Of a stretch of DNA of 64,000 nt, positions 57,543-64,000 are shown in pieces. The translations under genes and the position numbers were made by a program. Numbering within the stretch: position 1 is the first letter of the stretch; the number at the start of each line of letters is the position of its first letter. The notes beneath the pieces are model-generated. The model did no database searches and was not told the origin of the DNA. It saw only the letters and a list, made by a program, of their open reading frames with translations. This stretch comes from Schwartzia succinivorans DSM 10502 (GTDB lineage: Bacteria; Bacillota; Negativicutes; Selenomonadales; Selenomonadaceae), in contig NZ_FQUG01000004.1 of assembly GCF_900129225.1 (NCBI RefSeq), positions 284,565-348,564 on the forward strand, read 5' to 3'.

Positions 57543-58733
57543 TTAGCCTTCGATGATTTCCGTAACACGACCAGCGCCTACCGTATGGCCACCTTCACGG
57601 ATAGCGAAGCGGAGACCTTTCTCGATAGCGATCGGTGTGATGAGCTCAACATCCATCTCGATGTTATCGCCCGGCATAACCATCTCTGTGCCTTCCGGAA
57701 GACGAACAACACCCGTAACGTCAGTTGTACGGAAGTAGAACTGAGGACGATAGTTCGTGAAGAACGGAGTATGACGGCCGCCCTCTTCCTTAGTCAGAAC
57801 GTAAACCTGACCTTTGAAGTGCGTGTGCGGATGAATGGAACCCGGTTTAGCGAGAACCTGGCCGCGCTCGATTTCCGTACGGTCAACACCACGGAGAAGA
57901 GCACCGATGTTATCACCTGCAACAGCCTGATCCAGAGTCTTACGGAACATCTCGATACCAGTGATTGTCGTGGACTTCGTCTCTTCTTTGATACCGACGA
58001 TTTCAACAACGTCGCCCATGTTCAGAGCACCACGCTCAACACGGCCTGTAGCAACAGTACCACGGCCTGTGATTGTCATAACATCCTCGACCGGCATCAG
58101 GAACGGCTTATCCGTGTCACGTGTCGGAGTCGGAACGTATTCATCAACAGCATCCATGAGCTCGATGATCTTCTTCTCATACTCAGCATCGCCTTCGAGA
58201 GCCTTCAGAGCGGAGCCTGCAACAACAGGGATGTCATCACCAGGGAACTCATACTGTGTGAGGAGTTCGCGAACTTCCATCTCAACGAGCTCGAGGAGCT
58301 CAGGATCATCGACCATATCAACCTTGTTCAGGAATACTACGATAGCCGGAACGCCAACCTGACGAGCGAGCAGGATGTGCTCACGTGTCTGAGGCATCGG
58401 GCCGTCAGCAGCGCTGACAACGAGGATAGCACCATCCATCTGAGCTGCGCCTGTGATCATGTTCTTGACATAGTCAGCATGGCCCGGGCAGTCAACGTGT
58501 GCATAGTGACGTTTTTCCGTCTCATACTCAACGTGTGCTGTGTTGATCGTGATACCGCGCTCGCGTTCCTCCGGAGCTTTATCAATCATGTTGTAATCCA
58601 TGAAGTCAGCGCCGCCCTTTGCGGACAGAACCTTCGTGATTGCAGCAGTAAGAGTTGTCTTACCATGATCGACGTGACCGATCGTACCAATGTTAACATG
58701 CGGTTTTGTTCTTTCAAACTTCTGTTTTGCCAT
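57543..58733 (-). CDS. tuf: elongation factor Tu
   Basis: Delivers aminoacyl-tRNA to the ribosome. G motifs: [17 protein letters not shown] and NKVDMVDD. Domain 2 and 3 blocks include [13 protein letters not shown] and GIAIEKG-like [16 protein letters not shown] at the end. 396 residues, normal length. The only tuf copy in this window, directly after fusA. Confidence 0.98.
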   Translation of the reverse strand: MAKQKFERTKPHVNIGTIGHVDHGKTTLTAAITKVLSAKGGADFMDYNMIDKAPEERERGITINTAHVEYETEKRHYAHVDCPGHADYVKNMITGAAQMDGAILVVSAADGPMPQTREHILLARQVGVPAIVVFLNKVDMVDDPELLELVEMEVRELLTQYEFPGDDIPVVAGSALKALEGDAEYEKKIIELMDAVDEYVPTPTRDTDKPFLMPVEDVMTITGRGTVATGRVERGALNMGDVVEIVGIKEETKSTTITGIEMFRKTLDQAVAGDNIGALLRGVDRTEIERGQVLAKPGSIHPHTHFKGQVYVLTKEEGGRHTPFFTNYRPQFYFRTTDVTGVVRLPEGTEMVMPGDNIEMDVELITPIAIEKGLRFAIREGGHTVGAGRVTEIIEG

Positions 58734-58750
58734 TTTTTACTGTTCCTCCC

Positions 58751-60829
58751 TTATTCACCTTTATTTTTGGAAACAATTGCATCAGCAATATTTTTCGGAA
58801 CCTCGTCGTAGTACGCAACTTCCATGGAGTAGTTGCCACGTCCCTGCGTCTTGGAACGAAGATCCGTAGAATATCCAAACATTTCTCCGAGCGGTACATA
58901 ACCGCTGATGACCTGGACGCCGTTGCGCGGCTCCATGCCTTCGATGCGTCCACGGCGGGAATTCAAATCGCCGATGACATCACCCATGTAGTCTTCCGGA
59001 ACTGTGACCTCAACCTTGCAGTACGGCTCGAGGAGTACCGGCGTTGCTTTTTCAGCACCGTTGCGGAACGCCATGGATCCTGCAATCTTGAATGCCATTT
59101 CAGAGGAGTCGACTTCATGGAAGGAACCGTCATAGACAGTAGCCTTGATATCCACCATCGGATAGCCTGCGACGACACCATTTTCCATAGCCTCGCGAAC
59201 ACCAGCCTCGATTGGTCCGATGAATTCCTTCGGAATTGCACCGCCGACGACCTTGTTCTCGAACGAGAAGCCCTGACCCGGTTCCTGCGGCTCGAGTTCC
59301 AGCCAGCAGTGACCATACTGACCATGACCACCGGACTGACGAACGAACTTACCTTCCGCCTTAACCGTCTTGCGGATTGTCTCACGATATGCAACCTGCG
59401 GATTACCGACTGCACAGTCGACTTTGAACTCGCGGAGCATACGGTCAACGATAATCTGGAGATGAAGCTCACCCATACCGGAGATGATTGTCTGACCTGT
59501 CTCCTGATCCGTATGAACACGGAATGTCGGGTCCTCTTCAGCGAGACGCTGCAGAGCAATGCCCATCTTCTCCTGATCGTCTTTCGTCTTCGGCTCAACA
59601 GCAACGGAGATAACCGGATCCGGGAAGACCATCGACTCAAGAATGATTGGATGCTCTTCATCACAGAGTGTATCACCTGTTGTAGTGAACTTCAGACCAA
59701 CAGCTGCTGCGATATCACCGCTGTAAACCTTCTCAATTTCAGCGCGATGGTTAGCATGCATCTGAAGGATACGGCCAAGACGCTCTTTTTTGCCCTTCGT
59801 TGAGTTAAATACGTAAGAGCCTGCGTCAATCGTACCGGAGTAAACACGGAAGAATGCGAGTTTACCAACGTACGGATCAGCCATAATCTTGAATGCCAGT
59901 GCGGAGAACGGCTCACTGTCGCTAGACGGACGGCAGTCCTCTTCATCCGTATCCGGATTTACGCCTTTGATTGGCGGAATATCCGTCGGGGCCGGCATGT
60001 AATCAACAACTGCATCCAGCATCGGCTGAACGCCCTTGTTCTTGAAAGAAGAACCGCAGGTTACCGGTGTCATCTTACACTCAACCGTAGCCTTACGGAT
60101 TGCCTTCTTAAGCTCAGCTTCAGTGATTTCCTCACCGCCGAGATATTTCTCCATGAGTACATCATCCGTCTCAGCAACAGCCTCGAGCATCTTCTCGTGA
60201 TACTCTTCAGCCATTTCCTTGAGATCTTCCGGAATCTCAACCTCATCACTTACTTTGCCGAGGTCATCCTCATAGATAATTGCATCCATCTTAATCAAAT
60301 CGACAACGCCGCGGAACGTATCCTCAACGCCGATAGGAATCTGGATAGCAACCGGATTCGCATTAAGGCGTTCTTTAATCATCTTGATGACGTTAAAGAA
60401 ATCAGCTCCCGTCGAATCCATCTTATTAACGTAAGCCATACGCGGAACATTGTATTTCTCCGCCTGGCGCCAAACCGTCTCTGTCTGAGGCTCAACACCG
60501 CCGCGTGCAGTAAGAACTGCAACAGCGCCATCAAGTACACGCAGCGAACGTTCTACTTCAACCGTAAAGTCCACGTGGCCCGGCGTGTCAATAATGTTGA
60601 TACGATGACCCTTCCAATGGCACGTCGTAGCGGCGGATGTAATCGTGATACCACGTTCCTGCTCCTGTACCATCCAGTCCATCGTCGCAGCACCATCATG
60701 TACCTCGCCGATCTTGTGATTTACGCCTGTGTAGAAGAGGATACGCTCAGTGGTTGTCGTTTTGCCGGCATCAATGTGCGCCATGATACCAATATTACGA
60801 GTTTTTTCCAGCGAAAACTCTCTGCCCAC
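58751..60829 (-). CDS. fusA: elongation factor G
   Basis: Catalyses translocation. G domain [30 protein letters not shown] and NKMD; domain IV includes [13 protein letters not shown], and the C-terminal domain [15 protein letters not shown]. 692 residues. The start codon is GTG at 60829 with GGAGAG 6 bases upstream. Confidence 0.98.
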   Translation of the reverse strand: MGREFSLEKTRNIGIMAHIDAGKTTTTERILFYTGVNHKIGEVHDGAATMDWMVQEQERGITITSAATTCHWKGHRINIIDTPGHVDFTVEVERSLRVLDGAVAVLTARGGVEPQTETVWRQAEKYNVPRMAYVNKMDSTGADFFNVIKMIKERLNANPVAIQIPIGVEDTFRGVVDLIKMDAIIYEDDLGKVSDEVEIPEDLKEMAEEYHEKMLEAVAETDDVLMEKYLGGEEITEAELKKAIRKATVECKMTPVTCGSSFKNKGVQPMLDAVVDYMPAPTDIPPIKGVNPDTDEEDCRPSSDSEPFSALAFKIMADPYVGKLAFFRVYSGTIDAGSYVFNSTKGKKERLGRILQMHANHRAEIEKVYSGDIAAAVGLKFTTTGDTLCDEEHPIILESMVFPDPVISVAVEPKTKDDQEKMGIALQRLAEEDPTFRVHTDQETGQTIISGMGELHLQIIVDRMLREFKVDCAVGNPQVAYRETIRKTVKAEGKFVRQSGGHGQYGHCWLELEPQEPGQGFSFENKVVGGAIPKEFIGPIEAGVREAMENGVVAGYPMVDIKATVYDGSFHEVDSSEMAFKIAGSMAFRNGAEKATPVLLEPYCKVEVTVPEDYMGDVIGDLNSRRGRIEGMEPRNGVQVISGYVPLGEMFGYSTDLRSKTQGRGNYSMEVAYYDEVPKNIADAIVSKNKGE

Positions 60830-60864
60830 TATTATCTCTCCTTATTTCTTAGTTACTCAAAGGA

Positions 60865-61335
<471 letters not shown>

Positions 61336-61370
61336 CTAATTCCCTCCTTGCTCAAAATCTTCTCATGCAA

Positions 61371-61748
61371 TTACTTTTTCTTTGCACGTTTAGCACCGTA
61401 TTTAGATCTACCCTGATTGCGATCCTGGACGCCTGCAGTATCCAGCGAACCACGAATAATGTGATAGCGGACACCCGGAAGGTCCTTAACACGACCGCCA
61501 CGGATCAGAACAACGCTATGCTCCTGAAGATTATGACCAATGCCTGGGATATAAGCCGTGACCTCAATGCTATTCGTCAAGCGGACACGGGCAACCTTAC
61601 GGAGAGCCGAGTTCGGTTTCTTCGGTGTCGTCGTGTAAACACGAGTGCACACACCGCGTTTCTGCGGGCAGTTCTTGAGTGCCGGCGCAGTGGATTTCTC
61701 CATCAGGCTCTGTCTGCTCTTACGAACCAACTGATTAATTGTAGGCAT
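61371..61748 (-). CDS. rpsL: 30S ribosomal protein S12
   Basis: Lines the decoding centre. [20 protein letters not shown] start; the streptomycin-related segments [18 protein letters not shown] and [15 protein letters not shown] carry wild-type Lys residues. The ATG at 61748 (GGAGG, 6-base spacing) gives 125 residues; an upstream in-frame ATG at 61799 is not needed. Confidence 0.97.
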   Translation of the reverse strand: MPTINQLVRKSRQSLMEKSTAPALKNCPQKRGVCTRVYTTTPKKPNSALRKVARVRLTNSIEVTAYIPGIGHNLQEHSVVLIRGGRVKDLPGVRYHIIRGSLDTAGVQDRNQGRSKYGAKRAKKK

Positions 61749-61824
61749 ATTGCACCTCCTTCCTTCATATTGCAGATTCATGATTTTATGAAAACCCACA
61801 GATAACTGCAGGTTTTTACCGGTA

Positions 61825-62070
61825 TTACATCAGGACTGCCGCTGCCGAAGCACCAACCTCTATAGAGCAGGCTTTTCCAAGTTCTCTCATCGTTACGTCA
61901 TTAACGACTTCGATTTTTTTCGCTTCGCAAGCTTCCTTCAATAAAGCTGTCACAGACTGGTCTGCATCTGATGCAAGGAACACGCACTTTGCTGTTCCCT
62001 TCTGCACTGCCTTAGTGACCTGTTTTACGCCGGTCACATGCCGTGTCTTCATCAAATTATCCAGTGTCAT
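61825..62070 (-). CDS. L7Ae-family ribosomal protein
   Basis: An 81-residue k-turn-binding protein related to YbxF/L7Ae-like proteins of Bacillota that associate with the 50S subunit. [20 protein letters not shown] and [22 protein letters not shown] show the family. The start is the ATG at 62070 with AGGAG 8 bases upstream; the frame extended to 62115 begins at the predicted transcription start. In many relatives it follows rpoC; here it leads the str operon alone. Confidence 0.9.
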   Translation of the reverse strand: MTLDNLMKTRHVTGVKQVTKAVQKGTAKCVFLASDADQSVTALLKEACEAKKIEVVNDVTMRELGKACSIEVGASAAAVLM

Positions 62071-62121
62071 TCGCGTCACTCCTATAGGACAATACCCATG
62101 CCCGTCTTTAGGCACCTCACT

Positions 62122-62150
62122 ATAATATCATCACCCAAAACCCTTGTCAA
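62122..62150 (-). promoter_or_regulatory. str-S10 operon promoter
   Basis: Minus strand: perfect -35 TTGACA (62150-62145), 17-base spacer, -10 TATTAT (62127-62122), 52 bases before the L7Ae-like gene. Confidence 0.75.
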
Positions 62151-62369
62151 CTCCTATTTATCAACATTTTTTATGTCCACTCATCCGGGTGTGTCATCAA
62201 TCATTTGTGTCCACCTCAAAGAGAAAAAATATTATTTAAAAACATATTCTTAACACTTTTGTTGTCTAAAAAATTATTTTGCGCATAAAAGTGTATCGCA
62301 TTTTTTATTTTCATTTTTTCTGTCGCTAAAAAAAAATATTTTTAATCAAAATTTTATTTTAAAAAAGAA
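62151..62369. other. AT-rich intergenic region
   Basis: Between the promoter of the str operon and the tkt terminator. It is dominated by A and T runs, which may act as an UP element for the strong ribosomal promoter. No ORF or RNA gene is seen. Confidence 0.5.
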
Positions 62370-62395
62370 ATTCCGCTGTCAAACGACAGCGGAAT
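62370..62395 (-). terminator. terminator after tkt
   Basis: ATTCCGCTGTC / GACAGCGGAAT 11-bp stem with a 4-base loop and TTCTTTTTT on the minus strand, 21 bases after the transketolase stop. Confidence 0.95.
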
Positions 62396-62416
62396 CTTTT
62401 GATTTGTCTACGTATT

Positions 62417-64000
62417 TTATTTAATTACCTGTTTCATCACATCAACAACATGCTCCGCAGTGAAGCCGAATTTCTTGAACAATGTGCCGCCCGGTGCAGA
62501 TGCGCCAAAGCTCTGCATTGTGACAGATGCTCCGTCGAGGCCAACGTATGCGCCCCATCCGAAATCCGCAGCAGCTTCGACAGCAACACGCGCACGAACA
62601 TTACCCGGAAGAACACTTTCCTGATACTCTTTGCTCTGCTGTCTGAAAATATCCATACAAGGCATGCTGACAACACGTACATTTATGCCTTCTCCTGCCA
62701 GCTTCTCCTGAGCTTCAATTGCAAGAGCAACCTCAGAACCGGATGCGATAAAAATACCGTCCATATTACCCTTTGCTTCAGAAACAACATAAGCACCTTT
62801 CAGCGCATCCTTACCTGTACCTGCAAGCTGCGGAAGATTCTGACGCGAAAGAACCAGAACTGTCGGTGTCTCTTTACTTGTTGCGGCAAGATACCATCCT
62901 GCTGCAGTCTCCTTTGCATCCGCAGGACGGAATACGTTTACATTCGGCATAGCACGGAGCATTGCCAGCTGCTCAATCGGCTCATGAGTCGGTCCATCTT
63001 CTCCGACTCCGATACTGTCATGGGTAAGTACATATGTAACAGGAAGCTTCATGAGCGCAGCAAGGCGGAGCATCGGCTTCGTGTAATCGCTGAAGACGAA
63101 GAAGGTTGCCACGTACGGACGAAGTCCTCCGTGAAGGATAATTCCGTTTGCCATTGCTGCCATTGCAAGCTCACGCACGCCGAAATGCAGATTGCGCCCT
63201 GCGTAGTTATCCTTGCTGAAATCGCCTGCATTATCCATGTATGTTTTATTTGACGGAGCAAGGTCAGCGCTTCCACCAAAGAGCTGCGGCATTATATCCT
63301 TAAGACGGTTAATCATCTTACCGGACAGGCTGCGTGTTGCTGCTGCCTTATCCTCATATGCCCAGAACTCTTCATTTTTCATCAGTGCATCTGCATCTAC
63401 GGCAGAATAATAAACATCCCACTGTTTTTTCATATCAGGATATTTTTCGGCATACGCCTCGAAAAGTGCATTCCATTTCTCTTCTGCAGCTGCACCGTCT
63501 TTAGCAAGTGCTTTATAGTTTTCATAGACCTCATCCGGAACAGCGAACGATTCCTGTGTCGGCCAACCGAGGTTTTCCTTCAGAGCCTTGACATTGTCTT
63601 CGCCAAGCGGCTCACCGTGAGCGCTTGCTTTACCCTGCTTTGCCGGGCAACCATAGCCAATCTGTGTCTTGACCGTAATGAAGGACGGACGTTTTTTATC
63701 AGCTTTTGCAACTTCAATTGCTTTGCCGATTGCGTCAAGGTCTGTTCCGTCCTCAACAGTAATAGTCTGGAAACCGAAAGCTTCCATGCGCTTCTGAACA
63801 TTTTCGGTGAACGCGATATCGGTACCGCCTTCAATAGAAATATTGTTGCTGTCGTACAAAACGATGAGTTTTGAAAGTCCGAGTGTTCCTGCAAGAGAGA
63901 ATGCTTCCGAAGAAATACCCTCCATCATGCAGCCGTCGCCGCCAAGTACAAATGTATAGTGATCCATGATTGGGAAATCCGGCTTATTGAATATAGCTGC
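62417..64000 (-). CDS. tkt: transketolase, N-terminal part outside window
   Basis: A thiamine-diphosphate enzyme of the pentose phosphate pathway. Only the last 528 residues or so are present: the frame remains open at base 64000, with [11 protein letters not shown] before the Met at 63967. The ThDP site GGDGCMMEG, the pyrimidine-binding half with [19 protein letters not shown] and a C-terminal domain are intact. The missing N-terminus (about 130 residues) includes the first substrate-binding His. It is the last gene of its transcript in this direction. Confidence 0.95.
   Translation of the reverse strand, partial: AAIFNKPDFPIMDHYTFVLGGDGCMMEGISSEAFSLAGTLGLSKLIVLYDSNNISIEGGTDIAFTENVQKRMEAFGFQTITVEDGTDLDAIGKAIEVAKADKKRPSFITVKTQIGYGCPAKQGKASAHGEPLGEDNVKALKENLGWPTQESFAVPDEVYENYKALAKDGAAAEEKWNALFEAYAEKYPDMKKQWDVYYSAVDADALMKNEEFWAYEDKAAATRSLSGKMINRLKDIMPQLFGGSADLAPSNKTYMDNAGDFSKDNYAGRNLHFGVRELAMAAMANGIILHGGLRPYVATFFVFSDYTKPMLRLAALMKLPVTYVLTHDSIGVGEDGPTHEPIEQLAMLRAMPNVNVFRPADAKETAAGWYLAATSKETPTVLVLSRQNLPQLAGTGKDALKGAYVVSEAKGNMDGIFIASGSEVALAIEAQEKLAGEGINVRVVSMPCMDIFRQQSKEYQESVLPGNVRARVAVEAAADFGWGAYVGLDGASVTMQSFGASAPGGTLFKKFGFTAEHVVDVMKQVIK

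Noticed and set aside
57585-58811. 408-codon plus-strand ORF opposite tuf
   Set aside because: Antisense to a highly biased EF-Tu gene; codon bias of tuf commonly opens such frames.

Overview
This window is a housekeeping stretch from a low- to mid-GC, apparently anaerobic member of the Bacillota. My best guess is a Negativicutes/Selenomonadales-type organism, but that placement rests on gene content and is not proven. The evidence is a RemA (DUF370) gene beside gmk, a paired EcfA1/EcfA2/EcfT cassette after rplQ, Cys-rich (zinc) forms of L33, L36 and S14, RF3 and an L7Ae-like ribosomal protein, a flavodiiron protein (an oxygen or NO scavenger typical of anaerobes), and meso-diaminopimelate dehydrogenase alongside DapF. 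I see no phage, insertion sequence, CRISPR array or genomic island. The novelty here is mostly regulatory and organisational.

Layout. From 1 to 16.2 kb lies the accessory part. It holds the end of a DUF4931 gene, then a minus-strand block glnA | potA-potB-potC-potD-prfC-two unknown genes, whose members overlap by 1-4 bases from potA to prfC. A plus-strand block follows: a PrsW-type membrane protease, a small HTH protein, a secreted SGNH hydrolase and a flavodiiron protein. A chemoreceptor and ddh complete it on the minus strand. From 16.2 to 28.6 kb (minus strand) come five tRNAs, rpmG-secE-nusG-rplK-rplA-[L10 leader]-rplJ-rplL and rpoB-rpoC. From 28.6 to 39.6 kb come coaBC, rpoZ, gmk, remA, yicC, dapF, a methyltransferase, mutL, mutS and miaB. 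From 39.6 to 62.1 kb one very long minus-strand series runs L7Ae-rpsL-rpsG-fusA-tuf, the S10, spc and alpha operons (rpsJ to rplQ), then ecfA1-ecfA2-ecfT-truA. The window ends inside a transketolase gene.

How the genes work together. Most of the window makes the translation and transcription machinery: 29 ribosomal proteins of the str/S10/spc/alpha/L11/L10 groups plus the L7Ae-like protein, EF-G, EF-Tu, IF-1, RF3, and RNAP alpha, beta, beta-prime and omega. It also encodes SecY/SecE export, nucleotide kinases (adk, gmk), CoA synthesis, tRNA modification (truA, miaB), mismatch repair, vitamin uptake (Ecf), diaminopimelate supply and polyamine import. The rpoBC cluster lies downstream of the alpha operon instead of upstream of rpsL as in many Bacillota, which suggests an inversion-free translocation.

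Main points for a second look: a perfect hairpin between the Shine-Dalgarno and start codon of nusG; attenuator-like terminators in the leaders of glnA, potA and rpoB; a promoter set inside a terminator hairpin before miaB; a 19-bp palindrome over the promoter of the HTH-SGNH pair; heavy use of TTG/GTG start codons in ribosomal genes; two initiator tRNAs that differ by a compensatory base pair; and the absence of map between adk and infA.
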